From an uncultured Verrucomicrobiota bacterium (GTDB taxonomy: Bacteria; Verrucomicrobiota; Verrucomicrobiia; Limisphaerales; UBA9464): DNA of 33,732 nt. Below are positions 1 through 7,974 of this stretch, piece after piece. Under the pieces are notes generated by a model that saw only the letters and a program-made list of their open reading frames with translations, ran no database searches and had not been told where the DNA came from. Made by a program: the position numbers and the translations under genes. The stretch's first letter is position 1. Each line of letters starts with the position of its first letter. The DNA lies in contig CAJAHH010000018.1 in NCBI GenBank assembly GCA_903939515.1, forward strand, positions 1 to 33,732. The letters are read 5' to 3'.

Positions 1-58
1 GCTGAAGTTCCGCCCGCTGCTCAGTGGAAAGTTCGAATGGAAACTTTGGACGGGCCAT
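1..58 (-). CDS. IS630-like transposase, N-terminal fragment (runs off left edge)
   Basis: Reading leftward from an ATG at 58 gives MARPKFPFELSTEQRAELQ and stays open to the window edge. A short basic start followed by an L-[ST]-x-E-Q-R-A-E-L segment is typical of the first helix of the helix-turn-helix in IS630-family transposases (known family pattern). Only 19 codons are visible, so the catalytic DDE domain cannot be checked. The 59 bp between the start codon and the repeat copy at 115 would be the IS end. Another HTH protein with a similar start is possible. Confidence 0.45.
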   Translation of the reverse strand, partial: MARPKFPFELSTEQRAELQ

Positions 59-117
59 GTCCGAACGATGGCACGAGTAATGGTTGTTAAGAAAGACTTA
101 ATTGAGACACTACACTA
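1..117 (-). mobile_element. Probable IS630-like element, one end, inserted in a repeat copy
   Basis: The region holds the transposase start and a 59-bp AT-richer leader ending at about 115. Right after it the sequence joins the intergenic repeat in mid-element: the shared text begins at CTAGAGCC (115), while the left half found in full copies is missing. The join falls at a TA (116-117), and IS630/Tc1 elements insert at TA (known). That this is an insertion junction is inference; the other end lies outside the window. Confidence 0.4.
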
Positions 118-150
118 GAGCCTACTCAGCGAGCGTAGGACCGTTCCCGC
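115..150 (+). repeat. Hairpin repeat, truncated copy (right half only)
   Basis: Carries the right half of the ~111-bp element and its right terminal repeat GGACCGTTCCCGC at 138-150. The left half is missing, and the break coincides with the presumed IS end. It is followed by the linker CGGCCCAAAACGT, which also occurs between the tandem copies near 7.7-7.8 kb. Confidence 0.8.
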
Positions 151-170
151 GGCCCAAAACGTCCAGCGGA

Positions 171-281
171 GCGGGAACGGTCCGCAGCGAGCCTTGGAGG
201 CGAACAGCAAATCCCCAAAGTGCGCAGCGCGAAAGCTCCTCCTCCCTAGAGCCTACTCAGCGAGCGCAGGACCGTTCCCGC
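171..281 (+). repeat. Hairpin repeat, full copy 1
   Basis: A 111-bp element with perfect 13-bp terminal inverted repeats, GCGGGAACGGTCC (171-183) and GGACCGTTCCCGC (269-281). A 7-bp direct repeat GCGGAGC overlaps both outer ends. The centre has the small self-complementary motif GCGCAGCGCG. It lies upstream of mnmA and in frame with it, so automatic start calling would extend MnmA through it. Confidence 0.9.
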
Positions 282-329
282 GGAGCGACGAGAGTCGCCT
301 TCGGCGCGCCGCCCAGTATACTTATCGCC

Positions 330-1457
330 GTGACCAACTCGGTTCAGCGAAGACAACGAATATTGGTAGGCATGAGCGGCGGCGTCGATTCCTCGGCCGC
401 GGCGGCCTTGCTTCAGGAGCAAGGATTCGAAGTCGTGGGGGTCACCCTCAAGCTGTGGCCGCAAGACTGCGTCAACCGCGCCGAGGACAAATGCTGTGGA
501 CCCCAGGCGGTCATGGACGCCCGCAGCGTCAGCGCCAGCCTCGGTATTCCCTACTACCTCATCGACGAATCAGCCGAATTCCAAAAACGCGTCATCGGCT
601 ACTTCGCCGAAGAATACCGAGCCGGACGAACACCGAACCCCTGCGTGATGTGCAACCAGCACCTCAAGTTTGGGACCCTCCTCGACCGAGCCCGACAACT
701 GGGCTGCGACCTCGTCGCCACCGGGCACTTCGCCCGCGTCGAACACACCGCCGAAGGACGCTCCCTTTTGCTCCGCGGCCGCGACCCTCGCAAAGACCAG
801 AGCTACTTCCTCTTCTCACTCCGCCAACACCAACTGTCCCGTGTGCTCTTCCCCCTCGGCGAAAAAACCAAAGCCGACACCCGCGACGTGGCCCGCGAAT
901 GCGGACTGCGCACCGCCGACAAGGAAGAGTCGATGGAGATTTGCTTCGTGCCCGACAACAACTACGGACGATTCCTCGAACAATCGAAACTCGTGGAGCG
1001 CCACACCGGCGAGATCGTGGACACCCAGGGCCAGGTACTCGGACACCACGACGGCATCGAATTCTACACCATCGGCCAACGCAAAGGCCTCGGCATTTCC
1101 TCCCCAAATCCGCTGTACGTCCTCGAATTAGACCCGGCGAACAATCGAGTCGTTGTCGGCGACGAGTCGCAGCTAAGCCGCTCCGAATTCACCGTGGACC
1201 ACTGCAATTGGATTCCCTGGGATCAACCACCTGAATCCTTCGAGTGCGTCGCTAAGATTCGGTACAACCATCCCGGCGCGGCCGCCACGGTGAGACCCGG
1301 GCCGCAAGAGACCGCGACAGTCCGCCTCCACGCACCCGCTCGGGCCGTCACCCCCGGACAGGCCTGCGTCTTTTATGACGGAGACCGGGTGCTGGGCGGT
1401 GGCTGGATCCGCCGAGATCCCCTAGTTCACAGCGTCGTTACTGAGCGGACCCGATAA
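330..1457 (+). CDS. mnmA: tRNA-specific 2-thiouridylase MnmA
   Basis: MnmA makes the 2-thio group on U34 of tRNA-Lys/Glu/Gln, using ATP to adenylate the base and sulfur passed to it by a sulfur relay. The PP-loop ATP motif GMSGGVDSS is at residues 14-22. The two catalytic cysteines are C105 (TPNPCVMCN) and C205 (MEICFVPD), and the C-terminal barrel follows. I start at GTG 330, giving 375 aa, close to the family's usual ~360-370. The frame is open back to 102, but those 76 codons are translated hairpin repeat. A TATACT at 317-322 could be a -10 element very close to the GTG, which would imply a near-leaderless message; this is weak. The 3' end overlaps the convergent gene by 31 bp. Confidence 0.95.
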   Translation: MTNSVQRRQRILVGMSGGVDSSAAAALLQEQGFEVVGVTLKLWPQDCVNRAEDKCCGPQAVMDARSVSASLGIPYYLIDESAEFQKRVIGYFAEEYRAGRTPNPCVMCNQHLKFGTLLDRARQLGCDLVATGHFARVEHTAEGRSLLLRGRDPRKDQSYFLFSLRQHQLSRVLFPLGEKTKADTRDVARECGLRTADKEESMEICFVPDNNYGRFLEQSKLVERHTGEIVDTQGQVLGHHDGIEFYTIGQRKGLGISSPNPLYVLELDPANNRVVVGDESQLSRSEFTVDHCNWIPWDQPPESFECVAKIRYNHPGAAATVRPGPQETATVRLHAPARAVTPGQACVFYDGDRVLGGGWIRRDPLVHSVVTERTR

Positions 1458-2647
1458 AAAGCATTCCCGCCGGCGGGCGCGGGTCCACGGAATTCACGGA
1501 CCTCCAGACGCCCCGAAACCGAGGTCCAGACAGAGGCATCCGGTGCATCGGCCCGCTCCACCACGAACTGCTGGGCTTGCCGGCGTTCGCCGCTCAACCC
1601 ATCACGAACCTTGGCCACCGAACCATCCCAGGAGATAACCACCTCGCCCCCGTCCCGGCGAATCGAACGAATCTTGGGCACCGGCTGATAGGCAATCACA
1701 CCTCGGAGCGGGAAGCCCAAAGTGCCTGGCAACCACGGCGCGGCCGTCCAGGGCGAGAGCATTTGATCACCACTGGCCCAACTGGTGCGATAGCGAACAT
1801 ACTCGGTGCCGTCGTTGTCGATCCAATAGCCATAGGCCAGCATCCCATGGATCTCCGGATTCACACCACCGACACCGGCCACCGTCCGAGACCCTCCCCC
1901 AGAAGGCTGCATAAAGAGGAGCACCGGACGACCCGCGCGGATCTCCGCCTTGAGGTCCAAATAAGTAAAACCGCGCCCCCCGGAAACCGTCGGATTGAAA
2001 TCGGTCAATTGGCAGAAACTGGCCGCATCACCTCCCCGATATCGCGTCCAAGACACCAACCCGGAAGGAATATCCGAACCGGCCGGAATGGTTGGCTCCT
2101 GACCCAGACGCACCCAACGGCGATCGCCCCCCTTGCTCCAATACACATAGGAGAACCCATCGATATTGCCCCGGCACTCGCCCCCCAAATCCGCCCACTT
2201 GTTCTGACTGAGCCCAATAAAATCTCCGATGCAATCCGGCGCGTGTTCCTTACGACCCGCCGTAATGTAGGGATCGGTAAAGACACTCTCGTACGCGAAG
2301 TAATAATCATCCTCGTGGCCCGGCTGGTTGGCCGGTCGGCCATCGCGGCCCGCCTTCGAAGCCCACAGAGAAAAAATACCCTGATTACCTTGGCTCAAAC
2401 GGCTGTTGAGCGGCGCAACCCCGCCCCCGATTGGCCCTGTGTAGAAGTCCGGAAATCCGTTACGGTCCCAGAACCCTATCAAATTGCCGGCGGCAGTACC
2501 GAAACAACCCACATGCCACTCATAATCGGGAACATCATCGATGCGGATGTCCTCCAATTGAGCCTGCACCTGAATCGCCGCCAGTCCTCCCACAAGACCT
2601 AAGATCCATCTAGCCACTCTTCCAAGAGCCCGAGACTCACAACGCAT
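1427..2647 (-). CDS. Secreted C39-like (papain-fold) cysteine peptidase-like protein
   Basis: 406 aa with an N-terminal signal peptide (hydrophobic ~12-28, likely cut after VQAQ). The segment around residues 38-62 has the pattern VPDY...GCFGTAAGNLIGFWDRNGFPD, which resembles the catalytic-cysteine helix of C39-like peptidase domains, with C48 as the candidate nucleophile. H267 in EIHGMLAYGYW would be the catalytic histidine. The C-terminal ~90 residues look like a small beta domain ending in FYRVRS, a frequent ending in verrucomicrobial exported proteins. A GGGAGCGAAGG stretch upstream of the ATG might act as a ribosome-binding site. Its substrate is unknown. The 3' end overlaps mnmA tail to tail by 31 bp. 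Confidence 0.65.
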   Translation of the reverse strand: MRCESRALGRVARWILGLVGGLAAIQVQAQLEDIRIDDVPDYEWHVGCFGTAAGNLIGFWDRNGFPDFYTGPIGGGVAPLNSRLSQGNQGIFSLWASKAGRDGRPANQPGHEDDYYFAYESVFTDPYITAGRKEHAPDCIGDFIGLSQNKWADLGGECRGNIDGFSYVYWSKGGDRRWVRLGQEPTIPAGSDIPSGLVSWTRYRGGDAASFCQLTDFNPTVSGGRGFTYLDLKAEIRAGRPVLLFMQPSGGGSRTVAGVGGVNPEIHGMLAYGYWIDNDGTEYVRYRTSWASGDQMLSPWTAAPWLPGTLGFPLRGVIAYQPVPKIRSIRRDGGEVVISWDGSVAKVRDGLSGERRQAQQFVVERADAPDASVWTSVSGRLEVREFRGPAPAGGNAFYRVRSVTTL

Positions 2648-2745
2648 CCCGTCACCTTCGCTCCCAGGATACCGCTGTCCAGACTATCCCATCCACCGCA
2701 GCCCTAAAGACCCTGACCAGACCACTCAATGCCCACCCAGGCGGA

Positions 2746-2857
2746 GCGGGAATGGTCCGCAGCGAGCCTTGGAGGCGAACAACAAATCCCCAAAAGCGCG
2801 AAGCGCGAAAGCTCCTCCTTCCTAGAGCCTACTCAGCGAGCGCAGGACCGTTCCCGC
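2746..2857 (+). repeat. Hairpin repeat, full copy 2
   Basis: 112 bp. The arms are GCGGGAATGGTCC (2746-2758) and GGACCGTTCCCGC (2845-2857), pairing at 12 of 13 positions plus one T.G wobble. The central motif is GCGCGAAGCGCG. GCGGAGC flanks both ends. Confidence 0.9.
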
Positions 2858-2943
2858 GGAGCCCATTGAAGGACATCAATATAGTATGCAGTGTCCCCTT
2901 TTGTGTAAATAGGTGGGACCGACCCCCAGGCGATTCGAGCGGA

Positions 2944-3055
2944 GTGAGAATGGTCCGCAGCGAGCCTTGGAGGCGAACAGCAAATCCCCAAAAGCGCGCA
3001 GCGCGAAAGCTCTTCCTCCTCAGAGCCTACTCAGCGAGCGCAGGACCGATGCCGC
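2944..3055 (+). repeat. Hairpin repeat, full copy 3 (decayed arms)
   Basis: 112 bp. The interior is well conserved, with GCGCGCAGCGCG at the centre. The arms GTGAGAATGGTCC (2944-2956) and GGACCGATGCCGC (3043-3055) have three mismatches, so this is the most decayed full-length stem of the family in the window. Confidence 0.85.
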
Positions 3056-3096
3056 GCAGCCCTGATACCGCGGAGCCCACCAAAAACCGTAGCGGA

Positions 3097-3208
3097 GCGG
3101 GAACGGTCCGCAGCGAGCCTTGGAGGCGAACAGCAAATCCCCAAAAGCGCGCAGCGCGAAAGCTCTTCCTCCTCAGAGCCTACTCAGCGAGCGGAGGACC
3201 ATTCCCGC
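3097..3208 (+). repeat. Hairpin repeat, full copy 4
   Basis: 112 bp. The arms GCGGGAACGGTCC (3097-3109) and GGACCATTCCCGC (3196-3208) pair at 12 of 13 positions with one C.A mismatch. The interior is almost the same as copy 3. It ends about 70 bp before the MFS gene start. Confidence 0.9.
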
Positions 3209-3280
3209 GAAGCATCAGCTTGCACAAGCACACCGCCGACCGTTGACTCCCCGCGCGCCTTTCCGGATCGGCGCGTCACT

Positions 3281-4492
3281 GTGAAGTCCCACCCGCCTGG
3301 AAAAACAGGCTACTTTGTGCTCGAAGGCACCAACGCCTTCGCCGCCTCCTATTATTTCAACTACCTCATGTTCCTGCTCCAACAGGATCACGGGTTTTCC
3401 AACCTCAACAACTTAACTCTGGGCGCCGTCCACGGGTTCCTCTACGTCGGCGCCTCCTGGTTCGCCGGACGCTTCGGCCAACGCCATGGATACTTCACGA
3501 GCCTGCGCATCGGCTTCGGTGGCATGGGAGCAGGAGTCGCTCTGGGCTGGTTGTTTCCTGGAACGGCAGGACAAATCGCAGCCCTCCTCGTCTGGACCCT
3601 CGCCATGTGCTTCACCTGGCCCATGCTGGAGGCCCTGGCTTCCGAGCGAGAACCCTCCGATCGCCTTCCCCACCGCATCGGCCTTTACAACGTCATCTGG
3701 GCCGCAACGGCCGGGCTAGCCTACTTTTTAGGCGGCACCCTCTTCCAGCATCTCGGGAAAAACAGCCTCTACTGGCTCCCCCTCATCATCCACACCTTGC
3801 AGTGGATCAGCCTCGGATGGCTGGAACGTCACCATGCCCAGAACGCATCCATCGAAACCCCGTCATCAACCTCGGCCCACACCGCGGATGCCGGCCTGAA
3901 ACGGGAAGCCCGAGTCACCCAAGTTTTCCAGAAACTCGCATGGATGGGCAACCCCTTCGCCTACATGGCCATGAACACCGTCATCGCCGTCGTCCCCGGC
4001 ATCGCCGAGCACGCAGGCCTAGGCATCGAACAGGCGGGCCGGTTGATGTCTGCCTGGTTCATCGTCCGTACGCTCACCTTTGCTATCCTTTGGGCATGGC
4101 ACGGTTGGCACTACCGCGTCGGATGGTTTCTCGGGTCCTTCCTCCTGCTCATTTTAGGGTTCATCGCCGTCATGACCACCCATCAAATTTGGATGCTCAT
4201 TGTGGCCCAGATCGCCTTCGGATGGGGAACCGGGCTCATCTACTATTCCTCCCTGTTTTACGCCATGAACGGCAGCGACACCCATGGTGAACACGGAGGA
4301 ATCCATGAAGCCTTCATCGGTATAGGCATCGGCTCTGGCCCCGCCATCAGCGCCTTAACCTTATGGATTTCTGGCGCAGCCATGGCACCGGCCGTGGCCG
4401 TGGGAATGACCCTAGTCGGCGGATGGACCTGGTGCTGGAGAGTGAGCCGAGGAACACAGCCCACCCCGGGCCAACCGTTGACCCAGAGCTAA
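3281..4492 (+). CDS. MFS transporter
   Basis: 403 aa, a polytopic inner-membrane protein with about 12 hydrophobic segments and a polar loop near residues 190-215 (SIETPSSTSAHTADAGLKREARV) between two six-helix halves, the MFS layout. The first-loop sequence WFAGRFGQRHGYF fits the MFS loop 2-3 motif (G-x-x-x-D/G-R-x-G-x-R/K). The start is GTG 3281, which leaves a short N-tail before the first helix; no ribosome-binding site is visible. The substrate cannot be told from the sequence. It stands alone on the plus strand after three repeats. Confidence 0.8.
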   Translation: MKSHPPGKTGYFVLEGTNAFAASYYFNYLMFLLQQDHGFSNLNNLTLGAVHGFLYVGASWFAGRFGQRHGYFTSLRIGFGGMGAGVALGWLFPGTAGQIAALLVWTLAMCFTWPMLEALASEREPSDRLPHRIGLYNVIWAATAGLAYFLGGTLFQHLGKNSLYWLPLIIHTLQWISLGWLERHHAQNASIETPSSTSAHTADAGLKREARVTQVFQKLAWMGNPFAYMAMNTVIAVVPGIAEHAGLGIEQAGRLMSAWFIVRTLTFAILWAWHGWHYRVGWFLGSFLLLILGFIAVMTTHQIWMLIVAQIAFGWGTGLIYYSSLFYAMNGSDTHGEHGGIHEAFIGIGIGSGPAISALTLWISGAAMAPAVAVGMTLVGGWTWCWRVSRGTQPTPGQPLTQS

Positions 4493-4586
4493 AATCGGCC
4501 ATGGTCCCTCAGAGTTGGCCTTAGTTCCGTCTGAACGCTCTTTCCAGTAACGCCGCGTTTTCTCGGTGGTCTTTCCATTCAAGTCC

Positions 4587-5327
4587 ATGATCTCTCACAC
4601 ACCCTCGAAAACCAAAAACGGCTTCACGCTGATCGAACTCCTCGTGGTGGTGGCCATCATCGGAATCCTCACTAGCATGCTGCTGCCGTCTCTGGCCGCA
4701 GCCAAGGGCTCCGCCCAACGGATCGCCTGCCTCAACCACGAAAAGCAACTCGCTCTGGCCCTTCACATGTACGCCGGAGACCATAACGGCCGATTCCCGC
4801 CCCGCCTCCTGACCAACCGCTGGTGCACCACGCTGCGCCCCTACTATATCGATCTCAAGATCCTCAAGTGCCCCGTTGATTCCGGCGCCAAAGGCAGCAC
4901 CAACATCCCCGGAGTCGGCGATCGCGTCGCCGAGTACGCCCCTCGCACTTACCTCATCAACGGCTTCAACGACTTCTACCGCCGCCGAGTCGGAGCCTCC
5001 CAGATGCCCGAGTTCCGCACCCAGGGCAATGGCGAGGTTGTCATCGGCGAGAACAACATCCCCGAGCCTTCGCAAACCATCTGCTTCGGTGAACGCGACT
5101 CCAGCCGGGTTGTCCACTTCCACATGGATTTCGACGCTCTCGACGACTTGAGTGCCCTCCACCAAAACCGTCACGGCACCTCCATCAAGACGGGTCGCGG
5201 CGGTGGCTCCAACTTCGCCATGGTCGATGGTCACGTCGAGTTCCTCCGGTACGGACGCTCGTTCAACCCCATCAACCTTTGGGCCGTCACCCCCGAAGAT
5301 CGCAACATCGGCGTCTCGCTGCCCTGA
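4587..5327 (+). CDS. Prepilin-type (pseudopilin) protein with H-X9-DG-type C-terminus
   Basis: 246 aa. After a short leader (MISHTPSKTKNG) comes the type IV prepilin signal FTLIELLVVVAIIGILTSM, with Glu at +5 and cleavage expected after the Gly. The C-terminus has RHGT...FAMVDGHVEFLRY, the processing-associated H-X9-DG-like ending common in Planctomycetota and Verrucomicrobiota, which carry many such genes. It is likely an exported or membrane-anchored type II secretion/type IV pilus-like minor subunit; its true role is not known. I prefer ATG 4587 over an upstream GTG (4566), since the leader is then the usual length. It is followed 13 bp later by a co-directional small gene. Confidence 0.8.
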   Translation: MISHTPSKTKNGFTLIELLVVVAIIGILTSMLLPSLAAAKGSAQRIACLNHEKQLALALHMYAGDHNGRFPPRLLTNRWCTTLRPYYIDLKILKCPVDSGAKGSTNIPGVGDRVAEYAPRTYLINGFNDFYRRRVGASQMPEFRTQGNGEVVIGENNIPEPSQTICFGERDSSRVVHFHMDFDALDDLSALHQNRHGTSIKTGRGGGSNFAMVDGHVEFLRYGRSFNPINLWAVTPEDRNIGVSLP

Positions 5328-5340
5328 ACCCCTACGGCCG

Positions 5341-5850
5341 ATGAACCCTAACCGCCGCACCTGGACCCTCCTCGCACTGACTCTTTTTCTGGGCGGAGCC
5401 TACGTCTTCGCCTTCACCGACTGGCTGGATCCTCAGCCCATTGAGATTGCTTCCCAAATCCGACCGGTCATCCAACCTCCGCGGTTCGGCCGGCGTGGAC
5501 CCAAAGCCAACCCAGAGTCCCCCGACAAACCAACCGAGGCCAACCCGGCTAGCAGCGTGGCCCGCGTCACCTTCAGTCTGGATGGACGCTATCGCCTGAG
5601 CTCCGTGCGCGTCTTTGTCCTGAATGCCCAAGGCGAACCTGCTAAGAAAATATGGGACCTCACCGGCAAAAGCCGGGAACTCAACTCCCTGATGTACGGC
5701 ATGAATCCCGCAGGCATGTCCCCACCCGAGGGCACCGACGCAGCCGCACCGCTGGAGGCAGAACTCACCTATCTCCTGGAGATCCGGGCCGGGCGACGCA
5801 CCGGTTCGCACCGCTTCAAGACGCTTCCCCTGACTCCCAGCGACAACTAG
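5341..5850 (+). CDS. Membrane-anchored protein of unknown function
   Basis: 169 aa. It has one N-terminal hydrophobic segment (residues ~7-25, TWTLLALTLFLGGAYVFAF) without a clear cleavage site, then a proline-rich linker (~40-70) and a beta-rich C-terminal part (VARVTFSLDGRYRLSSVRVFVLN; LTYLLEIRAGRRTGSHRFKTLPL). It starts 13 bp after the pseudopilin gene, so the two are probably co-transcribed and it may be a periplasmic partner. I do not recognise the family. ATG 5341 is chosen because upstream codons overlap the pseudopilin gene. Confidence 0.65.
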   Translation: MNPNRRTWTLLALTLFLGGAYVFAFTDWLDPQPIEIASQIRPVIQPPRFGRRGPKANPESPDKPTEANPASSVARVTFSLDGRYRLSSVRVFVLNAQGEPAKKIWDLTGKSRELNSLMYGMNPAGMSPPEGTDAAAPLEAELTYLLEIRAGRRTGSHRFKTLPLTPSDN

Positions 5851-5870
5851 CACCTCCACCCCTGAACGGC

Positions 5871-5945
5871 GTGCAGCGGAACGGACCGTAGCGGGCGCTG
5901 GATGAAGTCCTATTCCCTAAGAACGCAGGACCATTCCGTGCGGCG
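5871..5945 (+). repeat. Hairpin repeat, degenerate short copy
   Basis: About 75 bp with left-arm remnant GCGGAACGGACC and right-arm remnant GCAGGACCATTCCGTGC. The central GCGCGNAGCGCG part and most of the interior are missing. It is probably a decayed or internally deleted relative. The rest of 5851-6070 shows no other clear feature. Confidence 0.5.
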
Positions 5946-6070
5946 CCCTGCAACGAATCCCTTCACCCCACCTCAAACTTCCTAGTCCAGACCATACCTC
6001 CCGGCTTGTCGTCGAATGCCGGGTCGGTAGAGTTCGTCCCATAGCCCGTCACATTCAACGCACCTGAACC

Positions 6071-7492
6071 ATGTCCTCTCCCCAAAAAAACTCTCCACCG
6101 AATGCTGGCTCCTCCCGGCGCGAATTCCTAAAGCGAACAGCCGCAGCCGGCGGCATCGCTGGCATTCTCGCCAACCAACCCGCTGCAGGCGCCAACACCC
6201 TCACCAAGCTCGCTGCTCCCTACGCAGGCCGAGTCATCGGTGCCAATGACAAGATCGTCCTTGGTTTTGTGGGCGTCGGTGGTCAGGGCGGCGGGGCTCA
6301 TGTTGGCCAAAACCTCGAACACTATCAGGAAAACAACGTGGCTCTGGCCGCGGTCTGCGACATTTCCAAGCACCGCGTCGACGACCACGTCGCCAAGATC
6401 GAGAAGAAGACCCACGTCAAGCCCGACGGCTACGAAGACTTCCGCCGGCTCCTAGAACGCAAAGACATCGACGTGGTATTCTGCGCCACCGTCGACCACT
6501 GGCACACCAAGGTCAGCTGTGAGGCCATGGATGCCGGCAAGCATGTTTATGTCGAGAAACCGATGACCCGCTACCTCAGCGAAGCCTTCGAAATCTACGA
6601 CGCCTGCAAGCGCACGGGCAAACTGCTCCAAGTCGGTTCACAAGGCTGCTCCGACCGCAAGTGGCACAAGGCCGCCGAGTGGATCCGCGCAGGCAAAATC
6701 GGCCCCATCGTCATGAGCCAGGGTAGCTACATGCGCAACAATCCGCACGGCGAGTGGAACTACACCATCGCCCCGTGGGCCAAGCCTGAAGACATCAACT
6801 GGAAGATGTGGCTCGGCGAGCAAATCAAGACCGGCCACAGCTTCGACCCCGACCACTATTTCCGCTGGCGCAAGTATTACCCGTATTGCTCCGGCCTGTT
6901 GGGTGACTTGTTCCCCCACAAGCTGCACCCGTACATGCTCGCCACCGGCAATCCGGAGTTCCCCGTGCGTGTCGCCGCCGTTGGCAGCAAGGCCTTCAAG
7001 ACCGACCTGAATCAAGTGGGCCGCAAGCCCGAGCAGGCCACCCAATACGTCCGTGACGTCGAAGAAATCATCCAGCTCGTCGCCGAATTCCCCAGCGGCT
7101 ACGTGATGCACGTCACCTCGAGCTCGGTCAACGAAGTGGGCTCCTCCGAGATGATCCGCGGCCACAAGGCCACGCTCACCATGGGCGGCAACAAGGTTCA
7201 ATTGAACCCCGAACGCCCATTCGCCGAAGATATCGAGCCGGAGACCAGCGAAGCATTCCCCGGTGAGAGCGTCGCGGCCCACCACAAGAACTTCTACGAG
7301 TCTATCCGCGCCAACAAGCAGCCCAACGCCGGTATCGACCTGGCCACCAAGGTTCAGACCGTCATCTCGCTGGCCGAGATGTCCGACCGCTTGGGCGTCA
7401 TGTGTTACTTCGATGTCAAGAGCCGCAAGGTGACCGACAAGTCCGGCAAGGAAATCTCCCAGCTGACCTACGGCTGGGACAAGAACTCCTAA
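6071..7492 (+). CDS. Tat-exported Gfo/Idh/MocA-family oxidoreductase
   Basis: 473 aa. The N-terminus is a twin-arginine signal (SSRREFLKR, residues 14-22, then a weakly hydrophobic Ala/Gly stretch to ~40). A Rossmann NAD(P)-binding fold follows, with GFVGVGGQGGG at 65-75, and the family's EKP motif at 162-164 (HVYVEKPMTR). The C-terminal alpha/beta domain spans ~190-450. Family members oxidise, epimerise or otherwise process sugars and inositols; Tat-exported forms are abundant in PVC bacteria and Bacteroidota and some cleave glycosides by an NAD-dependent route. The substrate here is unknown. ATG 6071 places the RR motif correctly. A strong terminator follows immediately. Confidence 0.9.
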   Translation: MSSPQKNSPPNAGSSRREFLKRTAAAGGIAGILANQPAAGANTLTKLAAPYAGRVIGANDKIVLGFVGVGGQGGGAHVGQNLEHYQENNVALAAVCDISKHRVDDHVAKIEKKTHVKPDGYEDFRRLLERKDIDVVFCATVDHWHTKVSCEAMDAGKHVYVEKPMTRYLSEAFEIYDACKRTGKLLQVGSQGCSDRKWHKAAEWIRAGKIGPIVMSQGSYMRNNPHGEWNYTIAPWAKPEDINWKMWLGEQIKTGHSFDPDHYFRWRKYYPYCSGLLGDLFPHKLHPYMLATGNPEFPVRVAAVGSKAFKTDLNQVGRKPEQATQYVRDVEEIIQLVAEFPSGYVMHVTSSSVNEVGSSEMIRGHKATLTMGGNKVQLNPERPFAEDIEPETSEAFPGESVAAHHKNFYESIRANKQPNAGIDLATKVQTVISLAEMSDRLGVMCYFDVKSRKVTDKSGKEISQLTYGWDKNS

Positions 7493-7504
7493 ACGGTCTC
7501 GGTC

Positions 7505-7547
7505 ACGGCGGTCCTGCCCTCCAAGGCGGGACCGCCGTTTTTGTTTT
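7505..7547 (+). terminator. Rho-independent terminator after the Gfo/Idh/MocA gene
   Basis: The perfect 10-bp arms ACGGCGGTCC (7505-7514) and GGACCGCCGT (7529-7538) are extended inward by a T.G pair and GCC/GGC, and followed by TTTTTGTTTT. It lies 12 bp after the stop codon at 7492. Confidence 0.92.
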
Positions 7548-7577
7548 CCGAAACAGCTCCCCCCACTCGAGGCGGTA

Positions 7578-7686
7578 GCGGGACCGGGCTGGAGCGAGCA
7601 TTGAAGGCGATCACCACAATTCCACGCGCGTAGCGCGAAAGCCCCTCCTCCCCCGAGCCTTCCTGCGAGCGTAGGACCGGGCCCGC
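7578..7686 (+). repeat. Hairpin repeat, full copy 5 (divergent type B)
   Basis: 109 bp. The arms are GCGGGACCGGGCT (7578-7590) and GGACCGGGCCCGC (7674-7686), with two mismatches and one wobble. The interior differs from the others: GAGCGAGCATTGAAGG on the left, and CCCGAGCCTTCCTGCGAG rather than CTAGAGCCTACTCAGCGAG on the right. The centre is GCGCGTAGCGCG. Confidence 0.85.
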
Positions 7687-7706
7687 GGCCCAAAACGTAC
7701 AGCGGA

Positions 7707-7817
7707 GCGGGAACGGTCCGGAGCGAGCCTTGGAGGCGAACAGCAAATCCCCACCAGCGCGAAGCGCGAAAGCCCCTCCTCCCCCGAGCCTTCCTGCGAG
7801 TGTAGGACCCGGCCTGC
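7707..7817 (+). repeat. Hairpin repeat, full copy 6 (chimeric A/B)
   Basis: 111 bp. The left half matches type A (GCGGGAACGGTCC, GAGCGAGCCTTGGAGGCG), while the right half matches type B (CCCGAGCCTTCCTGCGAG, GGACCCGGCCTGC). The arms therefore pair poorly in the middle (three mismatches and one wobble of 13). It looks like a recombination product of copy 5-like and copy 7-like elements. Confidence 0.85.
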
Positions 7818-7837
7818 GGCCCAAAACGTACAGCGGA

Positions 7838-7949
7838 GCGGGAACGGTCCGGAGCGAGCCTTGGAGGCGAACAGCAAATCCCCACCAGCGCGAAGCGCGA
7901 AAGCTCTTCCTCCCTAGAGCCTACTCAGCGAGCGCAGGACCGTTCCCGC
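7838..7949 (+). repeat. Hairpin repeat, full copy 7
   Basis: 112 bp with perfect 13/13 arms, GCGGGAACGGTCC (7838-7850) and GGACCGTTCCCGC (7937-7949). Centre GCGCGAAGCGCG; GCGGAGC flanks both ends. Confidence 0.9.
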
Positions 7950-7974
7950 GGAGCCCCCAAATACGCCCAGCGGA

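Larger units (their letters stand above)
2648..3280. other. Gene-free stretch filled by three hairpin repeats
   Basis: 633 bp between the C39-like gene and the MFS gene. It holds repeat copies at 2746, 2944 and 3097 separated by unrelated linkers. The linker at 2858-2943 has a GGACA...TGTCC pair followed by CCTTTT, which may be incidental. A 164-codon frame across 2752-3246 is simply three translated repeats and is not called a gene. Confidence 0.8.

Noticed and set aside
102-329. 76-codon N-terminal extension of MnmA
   Set aside because: It consists of the truncated and first full hairpin repeats; MnmA homology and usual length start at GTG 330.
2752-3246. Open frame of 164 codons with internal peptide repeats
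   Set aside because: It is three translated copies of the intergenic hairpin element plus linkers; no independent coding evidence.
4498-4525. Terminator after the MFS gene (GGCCA...TGGCC)
   Set aside because: The stem is 5 bp and no T run follows.
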